From NCBI GenBank assembly GCA_964059195.1, contig CAXKWD010000001.1:220728484-220792483 (forward strand): a stretch of 64,000 nucleotides of DNA, in the 5' to 3' direction. Under the pieces are notes generated by a model. It was not told where the DNA came from and did no database searches. It worked only from the letters and a program-made list of their open reading frames with translations. This DNA is from Ectobius pallidus. Lineage: Eukaryota > Arthropoda > Insecta > Blattodea > Ectobiidae. Position 1 is the first letter of the stretch, and every line of letters begins with the position of its first letter. The translations under genes were made by a program, and so were the position numbers. Shown here one piece after another: positions 11,322-22,670 of the stretch.

Positions 11322-12930
11322 TCTATATTAATAAAAGGAAGTGTCTGTCCTCCGTCTGTCTGTCTTCCGTCTGTCTGTCTTCCGTCTGTCTGTCTTCCGT
11401 CTGTCTGTCCGCGATGCCCAGCGAAATCTACTCAACGCAGAGATCTGAAATTTTATACATAGGCGGACTAAAGGGTCGGAATGTGCACCTCGAAGCCGGA
11501 ATTTTAATTTTCGCTTTCGGTCGTGAGTTATGAGTGAAAAACTGGCCGAAAACGTGCATTTTTTTTCGTTTTAGAAGCATCAGTTTCAGTAATAAATTTC
11601 AATATCAAATCACTTACAGATGGCTTTGGCTATTTTTGTCATCATACCTCATACCTTGGAAATAAAAGCAACGCGATCGCTTGATTTTGTTAATCCATCC
11701 TAGACGATTCATATGTTTAGAGTGTCAAGGCCCACAGACATATGACATTTTCAACCTACACTGAAGAAGGATAATCAACCCTAAATATGGTCAAACATTG
11801 TTCGATTTGAACGAAACTCACTATACAGGGGTTTTCTGGGCCAAGGAACTCGAATCTGAGGTCGCTTTTACCAGGGGACGCTACATAATCGTGGAATTCA
11901 CTCCACGTGATTTAGGTGTTAATAATTATAATGATTTAACTATGATTTTAATTTTTAGTTTTTAATTTTTGAAATAATTATCGCGGGGGAAGCCGCGGGC
12001 ACATGCGGGCACATGCTGTTTGTCTGTCTGTCCACGAAGCCCATCGAAATCTACTGAACGCAGAGATCTGAAATTTTAAAGATAGATGGACTGAAAGGTG
12101 GGCGAATGCTCCTCGAAGCCGAATTTTTAATTTTAGCTTTCGTTCGCGAGTTATGAGTGAAAAACTGGCAGAAAACGTGATTTTAGCGCTGTCGAAGCAT
12201 CAGATTTCAGTAATACATTTCAATGTCAAATCAATTGCAGTTGGCTTTGGCTATTTTTGTCATACCGTGGAAATAAAAGCATCGCGATCGCTTGAATGTT
12301 GTAAGCCCACGCTGGTCGATTCATTTGTTTAGAATGTCAAGGCCCGTAGACATGAAATTTTCAACCTACACGGAAGAGGGATAATCAACATAGACCTAAA
12401 TATGATTAAACATTGTTCGATTTGGACGAAACTCACTGTACAGGGATTTTCTGGGCCAAGGAACTCGAATCTGAGATCGCTTTTACCAGGCGACGCTATC
12501 TAATCGTGGTATGTAATTCATGTGATTTAGGTGTTAATAAATATAATGATTTAACTATTATGCTCTTAATTTTTAATTCTTCAAATAATTATCGGGGGTG
12601 ATCGCTTGATTTTGTAAGTCCATCCTGGACGATTCATTTGTTTAGAATATCAAGGCTCGAAGACACATGAAATTTTCAACCTACACGGAAGAGGGATAAT
12701 CAATATAGGCCTAAATATGGTCAAACATTGTTCGATTTGGACGAAACTCACTGTACAGGGGTATTCTGGGCCAAGGCACTCGAATCTGAGGTCGCTTTTA
12801 CCAGGCGACGCTATCTAATCGTGGTATGTAATTCATGTATGTGTTAATAAATATAATGATTTAACTATTATGCTCTTAACTTTTAATTTTTGAAATAATT
12901 ATCGCGGGCGAAGCCGCGGGCACATGCTAG
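11322..12930 (+). mobile_element. Composite Helitron-like array of three body units
   Basis: The 5' end TCTATATTAATAAAAGG follows an A. The 3' end has hairpin CGCGGGCGAAGCCGCG, then GGCACATGCTAG before T (CTAG at 12927-12930). Internally the conserved body (ACTCAC...CAGGG..TTTCTGGGCCAAGG) repeats three times: a first unit ending near 12017, a second to about 12600 and a third to the end. At about 12000-12018 the terminal motif GGGCACATGC is itself doubled before the second unit. A TCTG/TCCG run lies just inside the 5' end. There is no Rep/helicase ORF. Confidence 0.7.
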
Positions 12931-13370
12931 TATTACCATAAAATAGTCACTATTGGGATTTACTCCGGTACCGGTCAACTGATTTCGTCCAATATCAACA
13001 GGCTTCTTCCCATGAACGTTATAAATGCATATACTAAGTTTTATGAAAATCAGATAAAGCGTAAGTCTAGAATTGACATGAATAACAGAAGCAGATTAGT
13101 AAGAACCGTTACCAGGAAGTGAGAAGGAATGCTTAAAATTAATTCCTTATCAGTTCTTCATTAGTCTGGACTAGAAGACCCAAATACGTGATAGGAATAT
13201 TCTTAATTCGTTACTTCCTGTAACAAAAGCAGAGCAACAGGGCTTTAGACGTGGTTGCTACCCAAAACATGAATTTAGCGGTCTAAGTATCTGAATAAAA
13301 TACGAAGTTTCCCTGGGGCCGTTTACAGCAACAAAATTTCAAGGAAATATTTATTACAACAGATACAGCA
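12931..13370. other. Unassigned; possible weak RT relic
   Basis: Around 13220-13260 one frame gives KAEQQGF-like residues reminiscent of a reverse-transcriptase motif, but stops are dense. I see nothing firm. Confidence 0.25.
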
Positions 13371-13377
13371 AGTGTTC

Positions 13378-13930
13378 AGCTATTTTTCAACATATTCCCC
13401 ACCTGAACTGAGACATTTGCCACACGGTGTGACCAACTTTTTAATGCTTGTGTCGGGGAAATTTGGGATTTGAACCACTGTTTGACTACCATCTCGGCCT
13501 CTTTCATTCTCTGTCATTTTTTGAGTTGTAGGAAAAGACGAAAACTGGAAACGAGATTCGGGCTGTAGAGTGGCTTTTAAAACACCTCCCAGCAAGTCTC
13601 CCGCAGAAATTCGGCTGGGAAGAGTTTAAACATCCACCCTACAGCCCGGATCTCACTCCCAGTGATATCCATCTTTTCCTACACCTCAAGAAATGACAGG
13701 GAATGACAGAGAAGAGGAAATGGTTGTTACAGTGTGATTCAAATCGCAAGCAGCAGACTTCTATGGCACAGGTATTCAGAAGTTGGACATTTATTGAGGT
13801 GTAGGAAAAGAAGGAAATCACTGGGAGCGAGGTCTAGGCTTTAGGGTGAATGTTTAAAGACCTCCCAGCCGAACTTCTGCAGGATACTTGCTAGGAGATG
13901 TTTAAACATCCACTCTACAGCCCGGTATTA
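13378..13930. pseudogene. Rearranged mariner transposase relic
   Basis: On the + strand near 13620-13690 one frame gives HPPYSPDLTPSDIHLF, the hallmark of the mariner catalytic region (last Asp of the D,D34D triad). On the minus strand at 13380-13470 there is a mariner-like C-terminus (IKKLVTPCGKCLSSGGEYVEK is too long to be chance, ending in stop). A second partial copy of the CATCCACnCTACAGCCCGG box occurs near 13905-13925. Opposite orientations and frame breaks show a dead, scrambled copy. Confidence 0.7.
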
Positions 13931-14118
13931 TAAACGACTGTATAATGGTGAACCTAATTACTTAGCGAAATTCCGGATTTTTTTTCCGCTTTGATCATGA
14001 AGGAAGAAAGTGCGAAAGTTTCTAGTGTTTCAAAACGGTGCAAGATTATATTGACTGTAATTTTCAATCTCATTGATTTATAATTAACCATGACCGATTG
14101 GAGTTTTAATCATGGAAG

Positions 14119-15551
14119 CTATACTATTTCCAACTAAAGAATAAAGTAGATGTAAACAAACACACTGATATGTATTACTCCGCGACCACGTGTTTGTTGA
14201 CACATTTCAGACGTCGCAATTTCAATGCAAGAGGAACTCGTTAATATTGATGAAAGTAAGCTAGCATCTACAGAAACAAAGCTGGATTTCACAAATATTA
14301 CATATGCCTACGTTTAAAATGCTAATGCATTGTAATATTTCAATGTCACAATGAAAATCTACTTACTGCAAAATGCATTAAAAACATTCAAGAACACTGT
14401 TTTTTCGCCACTATTTAACGGCTTTTCCCGCTTGTGCTTGACAACACGAGGTGGTGAGGCCTGATTAGTAGAGAGCGGATTTTAAAGGGAAAATTTTCAC
14501 CCAAAAAAGGACGAAAAAAGGGAAAATTATTGCCAAAAAAATGTGGGAAAAAAGGGAAAATTATTGCCAAAAAAGGTAAGAAAAAAGGGATATAAAAGTA
14601 AGAGAGCCTAAAAATTCAGCAGAGAGATACATGTTTGTTTTATGTAAAGCCTTTGCTTGCTCTACAGCTGATGATTCTGTAACATCTAATGACTGAAGAA
14701 ATTTTGTTGATCTTGTTAAAATTCTCACAAAGGAAAATAGCACACGAAATCCACGTTCCCCACCTTGTTTTAATGGGAAACTTAGGCAATGGCAAGCCTG
14801 TAATTTCCCTGTAACGCTTTATTCTGCTGGGAGGAATTATTTTTTCAATGGTGAATCAGTGAAAACAATTTTTAATGTTTTCATCTTACCAAATACTGGG
14901 TAATTTACGAATTTTTCAAAATAAATTAGCAAAAAAGATACTGGAAAGGGAAAGTTCCTAAAAAAAAGGGAAACGGGCCTAAAAAAGGGACGTTAAAACC
15001 AGGTAATTTGCAGTTGAAACTTACTCAGTAATATCTGTTCAATTTTATCACGTTTTGTGATGAAATATTAAAAAAAAAGGAATTCCCTTTAAAATCCGGT
15101 CTCTACTGATTAGCTTCAGCCATTGAACTGTATTGCTGTCTTTTATTATTTTTAATAGCTGTCGTAAGCTTGTTTTCACCGTATGAATTAAACGTTAACT
15201 GTCTTCGAGGAATTCATGACAAGTGACTGTGTTATTTTTTCATACATTTGTTGTCTTCAGGCATGCGCGTCGCATTACATTCAACCGATAATATCAAATA
15301 ATAATAATAATAATATTGGTATTGCTTAAATCACATAGAAAGTGTTGCTACGAACTTGATAAACGTGATTAATTTAGTCTTACATCAAATACATTACTTA
15401 CTTTTTATGTTTTGAAGAAACTACATTAATACACGGAAGAAGACGACAAGCAAGAGCCTGGAGGGGTTGTGCGTCCAACTGCCAATCAGAACCCATCATG
15501 TCACGTGGTTTTGTTTACATCTACTTTATTCTTTAGTTGAAACTAGTATAG
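14119..15551. mobile_element. Unclassified TIR element, interrupted by a hAT
   Basis: Inverted ends of about 42 bases (CTATACTA, then CAACTAAAGAATAAAGTAG) face each other at 14119-14160 and 15510-15551. The hAT at 14469-15105 sits inside. No transposase or clear target duplication was found. If the hAT and its TSD copy are removed the element is about 790 bp. Confidence 0.7.
14469..15105 (+). mobile_element. hAT-type element (TAGAG-CCGGATTTTA ends), TSD CTGATTAG
   Basis: The ends TAGAGAGCGGATTTTAAAGG and its inverted copy are flanked by CTGATTAG at 14461-14468 and 15106-15113. The interior has repeated AAAAAAGGGAAAATT-like units. An inverted second copy lies at 46370-46930. No transposase was seen. 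Confidence 0.9.
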
Positions 15552-16094
15552 TAAAATCAGAAAGCTGAGACAGTAAAAATATATTGAGATTTGTAAAGAT
15601 TAGTTCATCTGTTTACTTTGCAGTTCGATTTCAGTATTTAAATTATTTCTGTGCACAGCCAATCCAGCCATATTTTTCACGCAGATCTAAACTCGCTGAT
15701 ATCTCAAAAAACACACAATCTAACAACGATCAACGAGAGAAGATTCAGTGAAATCCTTTGCTACGAGACGGACCATAATAGTCTAGTTGGCACGCGAGAA
15801 TTTTAGCCATGCCTTGCATAATTAATGGCTAATTAATATGATTACCGCCAGAATGGTACTTTCCGAGAATTGAAACGTTTAGTTTTATAAGGGTTTAAGT
15901 GCCAAAATAATGATTTTTCAGCTGATAATTTTAAATGGATCTATGTACCCAGACCAATGCATTTCAGAAGGGTCCGAGGTCCATGGAAATCCACGTTAGT
16001 AGCAATACATTCCAAAATATAGCGCTGGTCTATCTCCAGCTCGTCTTTCTGTATGTCTTGTTTTCCACACAATCATGACCTTTATAAGTTCACA
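15552..16094. other. Unassigned sequence with half of an inverted repeat
   Basis: No gene was found. GAAACGTTTAGTTTTATAAG near 15871-15893 is matched in inverted orientation near 16502-16525, on the other side of the SINE, so the SINE may sit inside an older palindromic repeat. Confidence 0.4.
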
Positions 16095-16500
16095 GCTGTG
16101 GCTCAGGGGATGCGTTCAATCCTCTCACGCAGCGGGCCCGGGTTCGATTTCTGGTCGGGACAAGTTACCTAGGTGGGTTTTTTTTCTGGGGTTTTTCCTC
16201 ACCTTTGAGACAAATGTCGGGTACCTTTAGGCCCTTGTGGTCCCCAGATATCATCTTGGCGTCATTGTCATCTTCATCCCATCCTCGCGTGGTGTGTCTC
16301 GTCCTATGTGTTCGTGTTGTCTCGGAGGTGGCCCCGGCATTGGGCTGATCACTCATCCGGGGAGGCCCTCCATGTCCTTGGTATGTATGTGATCCAAAGA
16401 TAATCCCTCTCCCGACAGGTCGCGGCCCTGTAAGGCCCGGGCGGCCTGGGTTACTTAAATCCTACAAGGGAGAGGTGAAACTACGATAAAGAAAGAAAGA
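16095..16500 (+). repeat. tRNA-derived SINE, family 2, (AAAG)n tail
   Basis: The tRNA-like head includes GCTGTGGCTCAGGGGATGCG and B box GGTTCGATTT. A conserved body follows (GGAGGTGGCCCCGGCATTGG, GACAGGTCGCGGCCCTG), and the tail is GAAAGAAAGA. Further copies are at 26913-28502 (split) and 27906-28350 (minus). Confidence 0.85.
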
Positions 16501-17193
16501 CCCTTATAAAATTAAACGTTTCAGTTATCACCGATTAAACAAATGCATTCTGGCACTTAGTTACATCAATTTACCTGATTTTGTTTCATTTTAAATTGCA
16601 TCTATCAAGTAAGCAATAGACAACATCGAAAAAAAAAATACCAGCACATATTTTCATGTCGTACATACATCGAAATAAATCCAAGTGTATAGGCTAAGTT
16701 TCATTATGTTTATAATCTGAAAAACCATGATTTTTACTGCCAGTTTTTAGAGTATTTTAGCAAGAACTTAGCATTTGATAGAACTTATTTTTTAAGTGCG
16801 GTAAGGTTCTGTAATTAGAGGAAATTGGAGCAAATGCAGGCGTGTTCTTCCATGCGTACTAATAGACAGGCAGATGGACGGGAAATAACGGCACAAAACA
16901 TACGTTGGCCTCGGCATTAGCAGTGTCTCGGGTTTGATCCCACCCACCTTTCTGATTGGGGGTTTTGCCTTCTTCCCTCTATCCGAAATAATTAATTGCC
17001 GATCTCTAGTTGGTTCTATTTCCAAAAGGCTACCGACAGCTACCTCTCAGCAGTCTTTCACTGTGCAAGAAACATTCTACAAAACACTGTAGTGGACATG
17101 GGGGGGGGGGCGGTTTCAACCAGAAATATCTGCAATGTTTTGAAGATTATAAATCATGGAGCGGATAAAAAACTCTGGTTCGGTTGTTACATA
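16501..17193. other. Unassigned sequence
   Basis: Only the inverted-repeat arm near 16502-16556 and a G-run near 17101-17111 stand out. No gene was seen. Confidence 0.4.
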
Positions 17194-17904
17194 CTAGCAG
17201 GTGCCCACGATAATTAATTGAAAAATTAAAAATTAAGAGTATAATACCTAATAAAGCATTATATTTATTAAAACTTGCACGCGAATCATTCACAAACTAA
17301 GCCATTAATAATTAATGAAACAGCTAAAATTCCGGCTTCAGAGTACATTCCACGATTAGAAAGCGCCCCTGGAAAAAAGATCTCAGATTCGATTATGCAG
17401 TTCCAAAGCTAACTGTAAACACATAATACGTATTGTTTCTCAACTGTTTGTTGACAGATGAATATGATGTGAATTTTATTTGATCAATTCAGTGTAATTT
17501 TCAGAAATTGTATAGTGTTTCAAGGGAAGGAGTGGTTTGTTTGGATTTTTATTATCAGCGATATTTCAAGAGTTAAACCATCAATATTTTACAGCTGGTG
17601 CCCCCAGCTTCGCTCGCCATTATTAATCAACTCCAGGATTTTTAAGAAATTTACACTGGTAGTTTATTAAACATGTTTGTGGTTCAGAGTTATGAAAATT
17701 TAAGTAAAAATAAAATTAGAATATTTGTTCATTGTGTTCATTTTACTTAGGCTTTAGATAATAAAGAAACGGTTTTCCTAATTTTGTACTTTTCGAGAAA
17801 GTTTACACTGCGAGAGACGAACATCGCCGAGTATACCCGATGTTCAGGAAGCGGGCGAGCGAGTGAGCACGCTATTTAGGGCCGTTGAATTGAATAAGAG
17901 TAGG
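17194..17904 (-). mobile_element. Helitron-like element, second copy of the 5957-6679 family
   Basis: It is closely similar over its whole length to 5957-6679, including the internal end-like block near 17596-17625. The 3' end, read on minus, is GGGCACCTGCTAG before T. The 5' end reads CCTACTCTTATTC where the other copy has TCTACTC, so the terminal T is mutated. Confidence 0.6.
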
Positions 17905-18285
17905 TTTTACAATTTCGTACATATCAAATAAAGATTTATCTTAATTTATTTAAGATTCAAATTTCAATACATCATGGTGTTGACAGTTTTTCAGCTTAAT
18001 AACAGTGATGTATTACTAGTAGGCTAAACAAAAATCCCTTCGGAATCTGTCAACGACTACTCAAATACTCCCGCCGAAATCCATCAATCTGTTTGTAAAG
18101 CCAACAGTAATCACGAGCTCATCACAAATTATCATGAAGTAATCGGCATTAATCGGACTTTTCCACTGGTGGATTTACAGATGACTTTAAAAATGTGCCC
18201 TATATACTATAAAGAATGTTATTATGATGATTATTAAAAGAAAGTTTTTATTTATAGACTCTAGCTTAACGAGAAAAACAATTAA
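17905..18285. other. Unassigned sequence
   Basis: No genes or repeat boundaries recognised. Confidence 0.4.
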
Positions 18286-18293
18286 TTTATTAC

Positions 18294-19459
18294 TAGGGAC
18301 CGGATTTTTAGGTTTTTAAAAACACTGTTTTAGGTTTTCCATTAGCTGAAATAGTTTTTTTTAGGTTTTTTGTCCAAAATATCGTTTTCGGGTAGAATAA
18401 TTGGTTTAATGAATTTGAATGAGCTACATAGGATTGAATACATATTACTTGTAAAGTTTCGTAAAGTTTAACTTATCAAAATTGACTTAAAATTGTGTAA
18501 ACTTGCTTTAAGACAATATTACACAATTGAAGAAAGAAAGCATAAGCAACCAAAGATGCTGTGAAAGTAAGATTCCCTCACATTTCATGGTTACAGTATA
18601 TCACTAAATATCTTCCAAGATTTTCAACTGAGAAGTTCTTCCTGTTATCTTTTAGTTAATAGTTAATACTGTATCTAGACACTACCTTTCTCAGGATTCT
18701 AATCCGATGATTCCAATTTATTGAGTAAAATAATTTATGGTTGGATGTGGATAATGTGAAACTGATTATTTTCCTTTTTTCGGTCGTTATGCATGCTAAC
18801 CGCACAACAGATCAACTAAGGACGAAAACTTCTCCCATTTCTAGAAAGGTAAATAATACGTGTTTCTGGCAGGCTTGACAAAATATTACTTTGCCATCTG
18901 TAGTGAAATTCAGATCGTCGCCAATCCACTGCCGTAATAAACTCGACTTCATTTGTTTCGGCATAATTAACACGTCTACTTAAAACTCACAGTGTGACCA
19001 CTCAGTATGAATAACAGGGCAGTACTAAAGGCAAAACAAGCGCTTTAAATCACCGAAATCTATATCCTTGTTCATACACGGCAACAATGGTTGTTCATAC
19101 GAGTATTTTAAAAGGAATACGCCGGTACTTTTTTCCTCCCTCGTCCATCCTAGACGACAATGGGTTGAATGAACCGCTGGTGGTATTAATTTCTAACCGA
19201 CAAAAATTATTCTCTCCCCGCAAAATATCGATTTATCAACTGACAAACAAAAAAGACAAAAAAAGGAGCCTAAATTATATATTTTAGGTTTTATATCCCG
19301 TTTAGGTATATTTAGGTTTTTATACCCCATTTAGGTAATTTAGGTGCCACAGAATGAATGTGGGTGAATCCTATGGACATGATTGGAAAAACTGTATGAG
19401 CGCTTTTTGTTTTGGAAGTAAGGAAAAAAATAGGTAAAAACCTAAGAATCTGGTCCCTA
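18294..19459 (+). mobile_element. hAT-type element (TAGGGACCGGATTTTTAGG), near-TSD TTTATTAC
   Basis: Inverted ends TAGGGACCGGATTTTTAGG are flanked by TTTATTAC (18286-18293) and TTTAATAC (19460-19467), one mismatch in eight. AGGTTTTT-type motifs are repeated near both ends. The interior is open only in short pieces; no transposase is recognisable. A second, slightly shorter copy is at 33155-34147. Confidence 0.85.
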
Positions 19460-19467
19460 TTTAATAC

Positions 19468-19899
19468 AGTGTTTTAATTATCACAATACAACTATTCAGG
19501 AATTTTGATAAAAGTATGAATTCACAATGTGCACTAGAACATGGAGCTGAGATGATTTTACATTGAACCCCTTCCGAACAAAATTTCACCGTACGCCCGT
19601 GGTAGTGGACATTTTGAATGTTTAATGCTATAATATAAAAAAATTATTAGAAATACAGAGTGATCCGTTTGGGTATGGATAAAATAAAAACACTGTAAAA
19701 CTCGAGCCAACTTGAAGCCTTGAGAGTAGCAAGTCAAACTGCGTAATAAACAACCTACATTTAAAATAAAATCAATTTTAATATGATACTAAAATGAATT
19801 CATATAATGTTTTAAAAATCTGTTCTTTTCAAGACAACGATAAAGAAGAGACTACTACTTAATAGGACAGGAAGGCAAGAATTACGAGAACTTACTCTT
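19468..19899. other. Unassigned sequence
   Basis: A/T-rich, no recognisable gene or element end. Confidence 0.4.
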
Positions 19900-20237
19900 C
19901 TTCTTTAGCCTTGGCATGACGAACCCGCAATAATAACTGCAAAAAGAGGAAAGAGCACTTTTTCAAACATTCAAATCTCGCCTTATATGAGAGCTATGGA
20001 GAAACTAGTTATTGATTTGTAGAGTACTCATCAAGAGCTTTTCAACGATACCCCACAAGACGTGGTTTCAAAAATTTATAATTTCCATCCCCCCACCCCC
20101 ACTCGTACCCCCGAAACCCCCGAATCGTTTGTGTCACTGTTAACTCCATAGGGAGTACTCTAATTTATTCAAACAAAGTTTCCCTCTATACTTCATAGTG
20201 GCCGAGATATACATTTTTCAAAATTTCAATCCCCGGG
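19900..20237 (-). repeat. Fragment of the dispersed repeat also at 41390-41905
   Basis: In inverted orientation this matches 41390-41905, including GAGTACTCTACAAATCAAT-like and GTACTCCCTATGGAGTT-like segments, a C-rich run (20085-20120) and, at its left edge, the complement of ATGCCAAGGCTAAAGAAGAA. It appears to be a transposon interior, family unknown. Confidence 0.65.
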
Positions 20238-21130
20238 TCATAATGAATAGAATGAGAAAGTGTGATGACTCCACCGCTAATACAATGGTGGGTATAGGGA
20301 GAGCGGCGGTCCACCGAAACACTGGCAGCACTTCGTTTGCGTTTCAACTTCTCAATGCTGCATCATGATACTTTGGCATATTATGATTAAACTCTCAATC
20401 TTTAATTAAACCTTGGTCCTATTTCTGTGATATTTGTGCAGAAATAATCTGCACAACACAGTCCTTCTGATGGTTAAAACAGAGACTTAAAAAATGCGGA
20501 CATAAATGTTTTTATTTCATTATATAAACATCACCAATTACACAAAATTCATGGAGGGTGAAATGGAATTTGACTATGCGACAATTTTTTTCATTTTTGA
20601 GTCACGTAAAAACTTCAAGCGAGAAAGTTTTAGTGAAATATTTCAACTTTATTTTAAATTCAGTACCACCTTTATATCTTGAATGGTTTACGAGTAATTG
20701 AGTGGTAATTATTCCGAGCGCCACAGCTGAATGAATGATGTGGGACGATCGCGAAATGTTGAGGGTGAAGCAAGTTTGACTATGCGAAATTTATTATTTT
20801 ATTTTCGTGTCCAGAAAGAGCTTATTATAAATCGAGTACCACCTATATATCTATAATGGTTAACGAGTAATAGTAATTACTCTAAAGCTAAAGCTATCAG
20901 AATGGTATTGAGGTATTAACAGGCATCTTTTCCATAAAATACCAGCAATAACGTAAACATTTTTACATAATTTATTCGTGGACTCAATAATAAATACTAT
21001 ATTAACTGACTACTTGTACCCATACTGCAAGATTGACCCGCTGGGGAAAAGGAGTGAATGAAGCTTTTCTCTAACTTAGTAAAGCTGCACTACTTTTATT
21101 TATGCATTTATTGGATTATTTATCATATTT
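20238..21130 (+). repeat. Dispersed repeat with two internal ~205-bp tandem units
   Basis: It matches 61013-61578 followed by 63496-63857, where the copy is split by a 1.9-kb TIR element. Two diverged internal units each contain a GAGGGTGAAnnnnnnTTTGACTATGCGA motif and a GAGTACCACCTnTATATCT-like motif. Compared with the other copy it lacks about 30 bases near 20823. No ORF was seen. Confidence 0.75.
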
Positions 21131-21589
21131 TTTGAGCAAATAGCGGGCTGTAGTTAAGGCAAGAGGATTTAATTTTTTTATGAAAAAATCAGGGAAAATG
21201 CTTTGAAATATTGTGTGATATATGTAGAATGCATTGCAAAACAATTTTTGCGGATGTGCGTCTTTATCGGATGTTGAGACGCCAATTTTAAAGATCACGC
21301 CCCCTATTTTTGTAGTGCTGCTTATGAAATTTTCCGTGCCCTGCAATTCACAAACCATCCCTTAGTTTATATTATCTCTGTTCACATAATTTGTACACAG
21401 ATCTACACTTTTGACCGTGTTTCACCTACATAGCTTACCCCATACAGCCAGGAGAAAATTAATATTAATATAAATAATATTACTATTAATACAATATTAA
21501 TACTCAGTAATATTCTTATACAATGTAATATTAATATTAATTTATAAAATATCCCTTAGCTGTTTTCTGCCCTAATTATACGTTGTTAT
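21131..21589. other. Unassigned, includes an AT palindromic stretch
   Basis: TTAATATTAATATAAATAAT-type sequence at about 21456-21545 is locally self-complementary. No gene was seen. Confidence 0.4.
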
Positions 21590-22048
21590 TTCTATACAAA
21601 TGCCCTGGACAGAGTCAAGGCCAGATACCTAAAGAAGACCCTTGGTGTATGGAAGTACGCCCCAACCCGTTTAGTATATCAGCTGGCGGGAACAACAACA
21701 TTTATAGAAGACCTGATATCAACACACAAGCTGATATCAACCCAAGCATGCGAAAAGTTCTTGGAAGAACGAACACAGAAAGCAGCAGAAATTGACCCCG
21801 CTTTCTACTGCACCCCAGCCATGAAAGAGGAGGAATGGAAAAGAGCCGACTTCAAACTTCGCCACCTCTCCACCCGAGGGACAATACACGGTTTCCACCA
21901 CCGCATCTGCTGCAGGAAAGGATTCCACAACGCTTGACAGTGAATGTGTCTGCGAACTCTGCAACCGAGTCTGCACACAATATCACCTGTTCGAGTGCAC
22001 CCAAAGAACATTACCACTCTCACATTATGCTAAGGACGAATGTCAGTA
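21590..22048 (+). pseudogene. LINE ORF2 C-terminal relic with zinc-knuckle-like tail
   Basis: One frame reads ALDRVKARYLKKTLGVWKY, then RLVYQLAGTTTFIEDL and FYCTPAMKEEEWKRADFKL, a pattern I associate with C-terminal regions of insect non-LTR polyproteins. It stops near 21937. After a frameshift the sequence continues with CVCELCNRVCTQYHLFEC, a Cys-rich tail motif. It is a dead fragment without the RT catalytic core. The LINE clade is not certain. Confidence 0.6.
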
Positions 22049-22390
22049 ACTACCCATGTACAACCCTTTGTACACATTGTGTTTAGTTCCATTTAATAAA
22101 TTTCTATACAAATGTACATTCTTTAACAAATTCTCATCAAATTATACTAACATACCCTCTACCCTATTTTCTAGGCAACAAAATATTAGATCAACATCCC
22201 TTAGCTGTTTCATACCTATATTATATAATTGTTCATTGCTTGTGAACATATTCGATTTTTGGAAAGATGTGGAACGAAATGTTACGGACAAGCTTCTTGC
22301 AATCTGAGAAATTACTGTTACACACGGCCATGTTTATTTATGGAGATGAGATCTTCCAAGACGTGTAAAGCAGCCCGAAAATTGTCAAAA
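22049..22390. other. Unassigned, probably the relic's 3' flank
   Basis: ORFs here (22056-22307, 22229-22504) have no recognisable domain. This may be the 3' untranslated part of the LINE relic just upstream. Confidence 0.3.
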
Positions 22391-22670
22391 GTATCTTATT
22401 TGTATTTATTTCCTTACACTGCAAATGGGTCAACAACCCGGTGGCAGTGGTGCAATAAATACCAGCCATACATATATACAGAAATGACACTACACGTTAA
22501 ATAAATACCAGCCATACATATATACAAAAAAACACACTATACATACTCTTACACATTAAATATCGCAACATCTATCCACGTACCTGATATTTAAAAAAAA
22601 TATATATATATTTCCATTTAAAACTATAACATAAAAAAATTGCATACTGTGAATATTTTAGAACAAAAAA

